Origin: an uncultured Oscillibacter sp.
Lineage (GTDB): Bacteria; Bacillota_A; Clostridia; Oscillospirales; Oscillospiraceae
Direction: 5' to 3'
Assembly: GCA_951800675.1 (NCBI GenBank)
Contig: CATOKC010000184.1
Location: 1-5,344, forward strand
DNA length: 5,344 bases
Positions 1-5,236 of this stretch are shown piece by piece (within the stretch, counting starts at the first letter, position 1; each line of letters starts with the position of its first letter). The translations under genes and the position numbers were made by a program. The notes under the pieces are model-generated. The model had not been told where the DNA came from and did no database searches. It saw only the letters and a program-made list of their open reading frames with translations.

Positions 1-47
1 TGTTTTATTGCGTATTTCTACGCAGATTGTCAAGAAACGAAGCGCAC
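1..47 (-). mobile_element. Putative 5' end of a group II intron (partial)
   Basis: Read on the minus strand, the sequence beginning at 47 is GTGCGC, which matches the GTGYG consensus for the first bases of bacterial group II introns. It starts directly after a Cys codon of the coupling-protein gene, at the point where that protein should run into its Walker A region but instead reaches a stop at 32-30. Downstream, at 23-10, is a perfect 5-bp hairpin GCGTA-GAAA-TACGC with a GNRA tetraloop, typical of structured catalytic RNA. The intron body, its reverse transcriptase and domains V/VI lie outside the window, so the call rests on the boundary, the 5' consensus and one hairpin. A frameshift or another insertion is the alternative. 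Confidence 0.45.
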
Positions 48-380
48 GCAGTGGACGTCATCGCCGTCCACCAGCGCAGTGACCTTGTTCTTCGGCCCGG
101 TAGAGCCGAGGATCAGTCCCTGCCCCTTTGGCAAGTCTTTTCCCTTCCGCCACTCCGGCACGTTGAAAAGCACCCGCGAATAGGTCTGGGATATTTCTTT
201 TGGTGAGGCCCAGCGGGCAGTGCCATGCTGACCGTCGCCTACGATCTTGCTTTTGATATTCAGCGATCCGCTGCCTGACCTGGAGGTGGCGAACCAGATC
301 AGCAGGAGCATCCCGCCGCAGAGACCAATCAGTAACAACACTTGCGGCGAGAGGTCTGCCGCCTGTGTCCAATCAACCAT
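30..380 (-). CDS. VirD4/TraG-type coupling protein (CD1115-like), N-terminal part, interrupted
   Basis: Type IV coupling proteins are membrane-anchored hexameric ATPases that link the relaxosome to the conjugation channel. The start is ATG at 380-378, just after a GGAGG-like stretch. Residues about 12-31 form one hydrophobic membrane helix (LLLIGLCGGMLLLIWF). The cytosolic segment with QHGTARW (51-57) and LVDGDDVHC (about 103-111) is characteristic of VirD4-like proteins of clostridial elements. The family should continue into a Walker A GxxGxGKT motif, but the frame reads VRFVS and stops at 32-30. The native part is 111 codons (380-48), ending exactly between codons; the last residues are probably intron-encoded. 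The start overlaps the end of the upstream gene by 8 bases, suggesting translational coupling. An upstream frame extension is open to 929 but has no coding character. If the break is a group II intron, splicing would restore the protein; otherwise it is a truncated pseudogene. Confidence 0.75.
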   Translation of the reverse strand: MVDWTQAADLSPQVLLLIGLCGGMLLLIWFATSRSGSGSLNIKSKIVGDGQHGTARWASPKEISQTYSRVLFNVPEWRKGKDLPKGQGLILGSTGPKNKVTALVDGDDVHCVRFVS

Positions 381-999
381 GGCCTCCACCCCGTGAACCG
401 TTTCCGCATAACGCCGCCGCTGGCAGGTATGCCTCGTCAAACTCAACGTACTCACCCATGATGGCAAGCGCTTTGAAGTTGTCTCCACTGTCCAGCACCC
501 GCCGCCACATTTCCTCCGCCTGCTCCAGCTGACCGGCCTGCCGGAGCGCCCGGTTGGTGATGCATAGCAGATTGAATATGTTCCCGTATGCCCCCAGGAT
601 CGGGGCCACAGGCTTTTGCGGCGGCAGCTGTTCCGGACACTCAAACTCCATGATTTGCAGGATGTATTCCCGCATTTTCTGCTGGATGCCCTTGGGCAAG
701 TCCGCGTGAATGGATGCCAGCGGTTCCATGGAAGAAAACGCCAGCCATTTCTCCAGCGTCTGGATATCCTTAATGGTAACGTAGCGGAAAGGCTTTCCGG
801 GCGTAGTCCCCATGAGTGTGCAGTGCTTGTCTCGAACACCAATGGGGATGCCGTACCGCAGCGCGATCTCCGCCTGGGGTCGTGTGAGGTAAATGAGCTG
901 CTGTTTACCGGTGTAGCCGCTGCCCACATGAAAATCGCTGGTGTAGTAAGCGATCAGGTTCCGGATCGCTTCCAGCGCCAGTTTCTTCTCTTGCTGCAT
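373..999 (-). CDS. Conserved-looking transfer-operon protein, unknown function, TPR-like C-terminus
   Basis: This is a 208-residue soluble protein with no signal peptide or membrane helix. I do not recognise a named family. The N-terminal half mixes charged helices and beta-like segments (KQQLIYLTR, FRYVTIKDIQTLEKW). Residues about 149-187 contain an amphipathic helical pair with the spacing of a tetratricopeptide-like repeat (ALRQAGQLEQAEEMWRRVL), which hints at protein binding. The last residues are Gly-rich (GSRGGGHG). The start ATG (999-997) has an AAAGGGGG stretch upstream, about ten bases away. The gene begins 16 bases after the stop of the TOPRIM gene, and its end overlaps the start of the coupling protein. 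This places it in the transfer operon, possibly as a partner or adaptor for the coupling protein; that role is inference from position only. Confidence 0.8.
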   Translation of the reverse strand: MQQEKKLALEAIRNLIAYYTSDFHVGSGYTGKQQLIYLTRPQAEIALRYGIPIGVRDKHCTLMGTTPGKPFRYVTIKDIQTLEKWLAFSSMEPLASIHADLPKGIQQKMREYILQIMEFECPEQLPPQKPVAPILGAYGNIFNLLCITNRALRQAGQLEQAEEMWRRVLDSGDNFKALAIMGEYVEFDEAYLPAAALCGNGSRGGGHG

Positions 1000-1015
1000 G
1001 ATAAAAATTCCCCCT

Positions 1016-1966
1016 TTACATGGTCATTGTTGTTTCTTGTTGTGCGAGGACCGGTCCATCGGTCAGCTCCGCATTCCAGTCCTTCTGACTGGGAAGAAGT
1101 GTCTGGACTTCGCTATATCCCTTCTCCTGCAATGCGTCCGATAATCGCTGGGACGCTTTGATCCCTGCCGTATCATTATCCAGGCAGAGTGATATCTGCC
1201 GCAGATTTGGATTCTGCTCCAGCATCCAGAGCATGGCTTTGTCCGATGCGCCGCAGAGCGCAACATAGCTGTGCCGCTGCCAGTTCTCCGGATATAGGGT
1301 GATAAACGACAGCAGATCCACAGGTGCTTCAAACACATAGAGTTGGTCATCTGTCCCACAATAGTGAAAGCTGTACCGGGCATCGCAGCCTGTGACGTTC
1401 CGCTTATATGGTTCTCCGAATGTGTACAGCCCGCGCTTGTGGGCATGACGTGCAGCGCCGTGTTCGTCGTTCCCGACAAACACGGCGTTGTGATGCTCCT
1501 TGGAGCCGTCCGCAGACTGCTCCGCACTTTCATAGATCAATTTGGCGCGAACAAAAGCATCCAGCACCTCCCGGCTGATACCGCGGTGCTGGAGCAGGTA
1601 GGCGTACATGCGCCGCATAGTCGGGCTGGCTGACGGCAGTGAAAATAATTTCTCCTCTTTCTGAGACTGTTTTCGGACTGGCTCATATGGCATCCCCTGT
1701 TCCCCATTCAGCAGCTGTGTGACAGCTTCCGGATAGGTCTGACCATAAAATTTTTGCAAAAAGGAGATCGGCCCGCCGCCCTTTTCCTCCGCATGATCGT
1801 ACCAGCGATTGCCGCGAACGGTGATACTGTGGTCGCTGGCAAGCCTCTTTTCCGGACCGGATGGGATCAGCTTTTCACCCTGACATAGCAGGAACTCCTC
1901 CAGATCAACTTCGCCGGCGCGGCGCTTCTGATCGTCTGTAAAATGGATGTAGGGAATTTTCTCCAC
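1016..1966 (-). CDS. DUF3991 and TOPRIM domain protein (primase-like)
   Basis: This 316-residue protein is typical of clostridial conjugative elements. The N-terminus (IHFTDDQKRRAGEVDLEEFL, residues 7-26) and the segment with LASDHSITVRGNRWYDHAEEKGG (42-64) match the conserved start of DUF3991 proteins, whose WYDHAEEKGG pattern resembles the entry domain of DnaG-like primases. The C-terminal half is a TOPRIM fold: VFEAPVDLLSF carries the conserved Glu (E213) and CLDNDTAG the DxD metal-binding pair (D263, D265); KDWN at 305-308 is another family hallmark. TOPRIM domains perform metal-dependent phosphotransfer in primases, topoisomerases and nucleases, so a role in priming or processing transferred DNA is likely but unproven. 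I chose the GTG start at 1966 because an AAGGA site lies six bases upstream and the family begins just before IHFTD. An ATG at 2053 would add 29 unrelated residues and overlap the divergent gene. Confidence 0.88.
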   Translation of the reverse strand: MEKIPYIHFTDDQKRRAGEVDLEEFLLCQGEKLIPSGPEKRLASDHSITVRGNRWYDHAEEKGGGPISFLQKFYGQTYPEAVTQLLNGEQGMPYEPVRKQSQKEEKLFSLPSASPTMRRMYAYLLQHRGISREVLDAFVRAKLIYESAEQSADGSKEHHNAVFVGNDEHGAARHAHKRGLYTFGEPYKRNVTGCDARYSFHYCGTDDQLYVFEAPVDLLSFITLYPENWQRHSYVALCGASDKAMLWMLEQNPNLRQISLCLDNDTAGIKASQRLSDALQEKGYSEVQTLLPSQKDWNAELTDGPVLAQQETTMTM

Positions 1967-1972
1967 CGCCTT

Positions 1973-1977
1973 TCCTT
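1973..1977 (-). promoter_or_regulatory. Ribosome binding site fixing a GTG start
   Basis: AAGGA (within AAGGAAAGG) on the minus strand lies six bases before GTG 1966-1964 and supports that codon as the start of the DUF3991/TOPRIM gene. It overlaps the -35 element of the promoter firing in the opposite direction. Confidence 0.6.
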
Positions 1978-2004
1978 GATTTTGTCGCAGGTGTCTGCTA
2001 TACT
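1976..2004 (+). promoter_or_regulatory. Sigma-A type promoter of the plus-strand cassette
   Basis: The -35 element TTGATT (1976-1981, four of six consensus bases) and the -10 element TATACT (1999-2004, five of six) are separated by exactly 17 bases. The predicted transcript would begin near 2011, only about 15 bases before the first good start codon. The spacer contains a small inverted repeat GCAG-GTGT-CTGC (1987-1998), which could be part of an operator. The promoter is read from sequence match only. Confidence 0.6.
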
Positions 2005-2012
2005 GATTCCCC

Positions 2013-2017
2013 GGAGG
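2013..2017 (+). promoter_or_regulatory. Ribosome binding site deciding the start at 2026
   Basis: GGAGG lies eight bases before ATG 2026. An earlier in-frame ATG at 2020 is only two bases from the GGAGG and is too close to be used efficiently. The site sits within a CCCC-GGA-GGGG inverted repeat (2009-2019) that could partly mask it at the very 5' end of the transcript. Confidence 0.55.
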
Positions 2018-2025
2018 GGATGCAG

Positions 2026-2286
2026 ATGCAAGTGGTTGTTTTGAATGGGACACTGACCGAGGCCGAGCAGGATGTCTATGTCCAGCAGGCTATAGCGGTA
2101 TATCCTGTAAGCATTATTGAGAAGCTGTTTCTGGACGTGCAGGACGACCATGTGGACGTCCGCTATGATCTCCACCGCTTCCGAAATATGCGGAAGATGG
2201 GAGGCTACTGCATCGGAGAACCGTCCGATTGGAACTACGCCAAGCAGGCGGAGCTGCGGGACACGATCCCGAACCCTATCGAGTGA
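2026..2286 (+). CDS. Small protein resembling the C-terminal glycyl-radical tail of anaerobic ribonucleotide reductase
   Basis: This is an 86-residue soluble protein. Residues about 54-80 (MRKMGGYCIGEPSDWN then YAKQAELRD) follow the pattern at the end of NrdD, the class III anaerobic ribonucleoside-triphosphate reductase: basic residue, hydrophobic, small, Gly-Tyr, about eight residues, aromatic-Asn, Lys, Glu. In E. coli NrdD the matching stretch is RRVCGYLG, whose Gly carries the catalytic radical; here it aligns with G60. The zinc-binding cysteines that precede this stretch in NrdD are absent, and the first 50 residues (VVVLNGTLTEAEQDVYVQQA) are unlike the reductase catalytic barrel. It is thus not a reductase itself; any annotation as one reflects this tail. 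It has its own promoter and ribosome site, and the next gene follows after one base. Function is unknown. The similarity was recognised from memory of the family, not from an alignment search. Confidence 0.72.
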   Translation: MQVVVLNGTLTEAEQDVYVQQAIAVYPVSIIEKLFLDVQDDHVDVRYDLHRFRNMRKMGGYCIGEPSDWNYAKQAELRDTIPNPIE

Positions 2287-2287
2287 T

Positions 2288-2662
2288 ATGACCCGAAAAC
2301 GGCTATTTAATCTGTTCATCTTTTTGATCCTATTTGGCATAGAAGTGCTGATCGCACTGTTTGTCCATGACAGCTTTGTCCGGCCATACGTTGGAGATAT
2401 GCTGGTCGTTGCCGTCGTTTATTTCTTCCTACGGATATTCGTTCCCGAGAAGTATCCCTGGCTTCCGGCCGCAGTTTTCGTCTTCGCCGCAATGGTAGAA
2501 TTCTCTCAGTATTTCAGCCTGGCAGACAAACTTGGCATAACGGATCCCATGATCCAGACCATACTTGGATCTGTGTATGATACGGCGGATATCGTATGCT
2601 ATGGTGTTGGCTGCCTGTTCCTGGCTGCGTATGAATGGGTATGCAGGAACAGGCACAAATGA
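2288..2662 (+). CDS. DUF2809 family integral membrane protein
   Basis: This 124-residue protein has about four hydrophobic helices: residues about 6-24 (LFNLFIFLILFGIEVLIAL), about 36-49 (GDMLVVAVVYFFLR), about 57-75 (PAAVFVFAAMVEFSQYF) and about 100-117 (DTADIVCYGVGCLFLAAYEW). The family hallmarks are visible: FVRPYVGDMLVV, the VEFSQYF motif and ILGSVYDTADIVCYGVG. These match DUF2809, a family of small membrane proteins of unknown biochemical role that some databases label as YjgA-like; that label should not be taken as function. The start is ATG 2288, one base after the stop of the preceding gene, so the two are almost certainly co-translated. An open frame upstream of this ATG (from 2117) is the shadow of the preceding gene. 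VanZ-like proteins have a similar layout but a different motif set. The gene converges with the zinc-ribbon gene, with only four bases between stop codons and no terminator. Confidence 0.82.
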   Translation: MTRKRLFNLFIFLILFGIEVLIALFVHDSFVRPYVGDMLVVAVVYFFLRIFVPEKYPWLPAAVFVFAAMVEFSQYFSLADKLGITDPMIQTILGSVYDTADIVCYGVGCLFLAAYEWVCRNRHK

Positions 2663-2666
2663 TTTT

Positions 2667-3008
2667 CTATGCTCGTCTGTCCGTTTTGCGCGGCATCATA
2701 TTTCTATAATACCGCTTTGCCCTGGCCCGCTTGTTGAGCTGCTTATCTCGCTCAACAATTTCGCACTTAGTACAGCGGAAACCATCACCATTGAAGGTCG
2801 TACCACAACATACGCACACATGCCGCGGTACGATCTCTTCGCGTTCACACTCACAGAGAGCGGCAACGGTTTTCCACGGAGTCTCCCACCACGCAGCGGC
2901 CTCCACGGTAGCCTGCTCCCAGTTGGGCGCGTTGACGATAGCCAGTCCGCATTCCGGATGACGTACCCACCAGAGGTGCATGGGCGGTGCTTTCTTTGCT
3001 GTTGGCAT
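2667..3008 (-). CDS. Small zinc-ribbon protein of the mobilization operon
   Basis: This 113-residue protein begins at ATG 3008-3006. Two Cys pairs, C65-VC-C68 and C79-TK-C82, with a ten-residue Gly-containing loop between them form a likely zinc ribbon, followed by a strongly basic helix (about residues 87-113, rich in Lys and Arg) suited to nucleic acid contact. The N-terminal half is Trp-rich (HLWWVRHPECGLAIV, PNWEQATVEAAAWWETPW) and looks like a compact domain; I do not recognise a named family for it. A strong AAGGAGG site (3022-3016) lies seven bases upstream and includes the last bases of the relaxase stop codon, so translation is probably coupled to the relaxase. A DNA-binding accessory or regulatory role in transfer is inferred from the ribbon and the position. 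Confidence 0.82.
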   Translation of the reverse strand: MPTAKKAPPMHLWWVRHPECGLAIVNAPNWEQATVEAAAWWETPWKTVAALCECEREEIVPRHVCVCCGTTFNGDGFRCTKCEIVERDKQLNKRARAKRYYRNMMPRKTDRRA

Positions 3009-3020
3009 TGATCGTCCTCC

Positions 3021-4394
3021 TTATGATAGCGTTGGCGCATGGTCATCCGGTTTGTGACCGTGCGCAATTTTCTTTTCCCGGAGCTTTCGCAGCAGCTTCC
3101 GGTCGGTGTGGTATACCGGACTGGCGGGCGGCGGCTGCTCCTGAAAGATCCGGCTCATGTGATGCAGGAGACGGGTCATGGAACTGAACAGCAGGGCAGA
3201 AGAATGGTCATCATTCCTCTGCCCTGCCGTTGTATTTTGCCTTGTTGGTGCAGCATGGTTTTGCTCCAACTGAGCGCCAAGCTGCACCGCCTCCTGGATC
3301 ACAATATTCTTGATCCGCTTGAACTCCTTCTGCTGCGAGAGCGGGATGCGTTCCGGGAGATCATCCTTGTAAGTCCGCAGGACCTCCTCCCGCATTTCGT
3401 ACCAGAGACTATAAGCGGCGGCAACACGCTCGTCCCTCTCCAGCTCATCCACGATCTCGTCCACCAGAGATTTTAGCTGTGGTTTCAGATATCCGTATTG
3501 TTTCTTGCCGGAAGTATGTCTGAGCTGCCGGGCCAGTTCCACCATAAGCTGTCCCATGCGCTCGTTACTCAAAGCATCGTCTCGCATCTGCTGGATCAAC
3601 TGCCGCAGTATCTTCTGCGTGTCATGGTTGAGTGAATCACGCCGCTGGGTCTGACTGGCATAAATCTCCGTCAGCTCCTGACGAAAGATTCCCTTCGCCA
3701 GTCCGGACTTGATCTCCTCAATACCGTTTTCAGTGAGAAATCCAGATTTCCCATCGGCACTGTAGCAGACCATGTGCAGATGGGGATGGTGACCCTCGTC
3801 ATGAAACGCAGCATACCATCGGAATTGTTCCCACGGGATATGCATCGCTTTTGCCATATCCATTGCATAGTCTGACAGGAACTCTTTCCATTTCTCTGCG
3901 TTATCATAGCCCAGCCGCGCAGCATCCTCGCGGCGCAAAGAAATAATCGGCAGCCAGACCGTGCCGGGGTGATTGGCAACTTCGTTCTGTACTCTGGACA
4001 GCACCAGCGCATCATCGCTGCCGGTAAACAATCCGTGAGAACCAAAACGCTGTGCGCGAGGACGCTTGGCGATGTATTCCAAGTAGTTTTCCTTCTTGGC
4101 GATCTGATCCAGATTGTCCTCTATGGCCCGTGTGATAAACTCGGACGCATTTCCGCGAGTGGGAGAATCCTGGTAGTCAGCGTACTCATCCAACCCTTTG
4201 CTCAAAGGAAATTCACGCACCAACTTCTCCACCATTTTAAACTGCTTCTCTGTCGCTGGCAGATCCATCTTGCCCGGATCAATGCGCTGTACTCCCTTGC
4301 GGGTGGCGATATACCCTACCGCATTTCCCAGATGAGCGGCGGCTTTTGCCGTGCCGCCCTTGACATGGGGACACTTGAAAATAACGCGCGGCAC
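3021..4394 (-). CDS. MobP-family (MobP3-like) relaxase
   Basis: This 457-residue protein is the DNA strand-transferase that nicks the origin of transfer and stays covalently attached to the 5' end during conjugation. The metal-binding histidine motif is clear: FHDEGHHPHLHMV, with H198, H203, H205 and H207 in the HxxxxHxHxH arrangement of MobP enzymes. The likely nucleophile is Y28 in AVGYIATRKGV, in the usual N-terminal position. Other family stretches are the N-terminus PRVIFKCPHVKGG, the GSHGLFTG segment (118-125) and WLPIISLRREDA (147-158). The region after about 250 is charged and helical, probably for partner binding or dimerization, ending in a low-complexity basic tail. The start is GTG 4394-4392, immediately before the conserved PRVIFKCPH, with an AAAGGCGAG stretch upstream and only six bases after the MobC-like stop. 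All expected catalytic residues are present and the frame is unbroken, so the enzyme looks intact. Confidence 0.92.
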   Translation of the reverse strand: MPRVIFKCPHVKGGTAKAAAHLGNAVGYIATRKGVQRIDPGKMDLPATEKQFKMVEKLVREFPLSKGLDEYADYQDSPTRGNASEFITRAIEDNLDQIAKKENYLEYIAKRPRAQRFGSHGLFTGSDDALVLSRVQNEVANHPGTVWLPIISLRREDAARLGYDNAEKWKEFLSDYAMDMAKAMHIPWEQFRWYAAFHDEGHHPHLHMVCYSADGKSGFLTENGIEEIKSGLAKGIFRQELTEIYASQTQRRDSLNHDTQKILRQLIQQMRDDALSNERMGQLMVELARQLRHTSGKKQYGYLKPQLKSLVDEIVDELERDERVAAAYSLWYEMREEVLRTYKDDLPERIPLSQQKEFKRIKNIVIQEAVQLGAQLEQNHAAPTRQNTTAGQRNDDHSSALLFSSMTRLLHHMSRIFQEQPPPASPVYHTDRKLLRKLREKKIAHGHKPDDHAPTLS

Positions 4395-4400
4395 AGTTCA

Positions 4401-4802
4401 CTACTCGCCTTTCTGATACTTCACCGCATCCGCGAAAGTGACTGCGCCGCCAGTTCTCTTGACCTCCTGGATGCACCGCCCACGCAGACGCTCCAGCACC
4501 TCCGGGCTGACATCCAGCTCGGAAGCAAGCACGTTCATCATCATATTCAGTTCCACCGACAGCTTGAACAGCAGACGGCAGATATGATTCTCACTGTCCC
4601 GCACCGTGCCGCGCACCGCCGCCGCTAAAGTAGGCGGCAGGAACCGCAGACAGTCTTCAGCGGAAAGATAGCCGACATAGAATTCCACAGCGCGTTCCAC
4701 GAACTCATTCATTGTAGTGCAGTTATCTTTTTTCTCATACTCGCTGATCAGCCGATGAATCTCCGGTGTCAGCCGCAGGTGCAGACGTACCTTATCGGAC
4801 AT
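4401..4802 (-). CDS. Ribbon-helix-helix mobilization accessory protein (MobC-like)
   Basis: This 133-residue protein directly precedes the relaxase gene. Residues about 4-45 (VRLHLRLTPEIHRLISEYEKK, then CTTMNEFVERAVEFYV) fit a ribbon-helix-helix DNA-binding fold: a short basic beta strand followed by two amphipathic helices, the second beginning at the small TTMNEF turn. The remainder is helical with a Leu/Met-rich stretch (ICRLLFKLSVELNMMMNVLASEL) likely to mediate dimer or relaxase contacts. Such proteins bind near the nick site and help the relaxase melt the origin; they often also repress their own operon. I favour ATG 4802-4800 because MSDKVRLHLRLTPE is the conserved beginning and the AGGAG at 4819-4815 abuts the earlier in-frame ATG (4814) with no spacing. 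That AGGAG is about twelve bases from the chosen start, somewhat long, so the four extra residues cannot be excluded. Confidence 0.85.
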   Translation of the reverse strand: MSDKVRLHLRLTPEIHRLISEYEKKDNCTTMNEFVERAVEFYVGYLSAEDCLRFLPPTLAAAVRGTVRDSENHICRLLFKLSVELNMMMNVLASELDVSPEVLERLRGRCIQEVKRTGGAVTFADAVKYQKGE

Positions 4803-4893
4803 TATTGTTCTCATCTCCTATCGCTTAATGTTTTCCGAGGCGCCCGGTCTGCGCCACCGAAATCCCCTGAACACGGGCGTTTCGTGGTAAGAA

Positions 4894-4911
4894 GGCGCCA
4901 CCAGTGGCGCC
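4894..4911. repeat. Perfect inverted repeat GGCGCCAC-CA-GTGGCGCC
   Basis: Eight-base arms are separated by two bases; as a hairpin this gives a seven-pair stem with a CCAG loop. It overlaps the first copy of the TGGCGCCGGGGG direct repeat and is a plausible relaxosome-binding site. Confidence 0.75.
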
Positions 4912-4936
4912 GGGGGTATGAAAATGGCGCCGGGGG
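4905..4936. repeat. Two 12-base direct repeats TGGCGCCGGGGG
   Basis: Identical copies lie at 4905-4916 and 4925-4936, with a 20-base period (about two helical turns), so both would present the same face of the DNA to a bound protein. The GGCGCC core also occurs at 4839, 4894 and 5004, making five copies in about 170 bases. Confidence 0.75.
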
Positions 4937-5205
4937 CGAAACCCCGCAAACCGTTGCCCCGACCCGCATTGCGGGGCGGTGTGATCTGCGGAGGCGGCGA
5001 AAAGGCGCCTCTGCTTTATCCCGCACCTTTTTCGTCCCCCGTAGCCCCTGCGTCCCAGCGGCCCCGGCGTTTCCCAAGCCTCGCCGCAAACCCGGCTCAC
5101 AGGCCGCAACAGGGCCGCTTAGGGGGGCGGATGGGGCAGGGATGCCACCCAGCGGGGAAAGGCCGCACAAACGCCCTCACAGGGGCAAACGGCGGGGAAC
5201 GGGCT

Positions 5206-5227
5206 GGGAGGGCCTCTCGGCCCTCCC
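5206..5227. terminator. Strong 9-bp stem-loop after the right-edge gene
   Basis: GGGAGGGCC and GGCCCTCCC form a perfect nine-pair, nearly all G-C stem with a TCTC loop (GAGA on the minus strand). It begins ten bases after the stop codon of the minus-strand gene at the right edge, where a terminator is expected. There is no T-run on either side, so it is not a canonical intrinsic terminator; it could instead stabilise the 3' end of the message or belong to the transfer-origin structure. Confidence 0.4.
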
Positions 5228-5236
5228 GCGGCCTGT

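Larger units (their letters stand above)
4815..5236. other. GC-rich non-coding region, candidate origin of transfer
   Basis: No credible gene lies here: the open frames on both strands have low-complexity Arg/Pro/Gly composition and overlap palindromes. The region sits just upstream of the MobC-like and relaxase genes, the usual place for an origin of transfer. It holds several stem-loops: GGCGC/GCGCC (4839-4855), GGCGCCAC/GTGGCGCC (4894-4911), GGGG-CGAAA-CCCC (4933-4945), GCCCCG/CGGGGC (4956-4977, containing the alternative CCCGCA/TGCGGG at 4963-4975), GAGGCG/CGCCTC (4991-5011, extendable with one G-T pair to 4988-5014), and the longer-range AGCGGCCC/GGGCCGCT (5057-5119). The densest part is about 4839-5014. 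The nick site cannot be placed by eye. The right part (5015-5205) has only short repeats such as CCCAGCGG (5054 and 5148) and GGCCGC. Confidence 0.5.

Noticed and set aside
381..929. Upstream extension of the coupling-protein frame
   Set aside because: The translation is rich in Arg, Ser, Trp and Cys and is the shadow of the 208-residue gene; the recognisable protein starts at 380 with a membrane helix.
616..1161. 181-residue plus-strand open frame
   Set aside because: Antisense to the 208-residue and TOPRIM genes with no coding character.
1967..2053. ATG start at 2053 for the TOPRIM protein
   Set aside because: It would add 29 residues not typical of the family and overlap the promoter and start of the divergent gene; GTG 1966 has a good ribosome site and fits the family start.
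2288..2662. VanZ-like protein
   Set aside because: The helix layout is similar, but the RPYVGD, VEFSQYF and LGSVYDTADI motifs fit DUF2809 better.
3969..4628. 219-residue plus-strand open frame
   Set aside because: Lies antisense over the relaxase and MobC-like genes, which have clear family motifs; no motif of its own.
4839..5010. CRISPR array
   Set aside because: The GGCGCC repeats are too short and irregularly spaced, with no uniform spacers and no cas genes in the window.
4811..5170. 119-residue minus-strand open frame in the GC-rich region
   Set aside because: Low-complexity Arg/Gly/Pro composition, no domain features, and it runs through the palindromes and direct repeats; it is most likely a by-product of GC-rich non-coding DNA.
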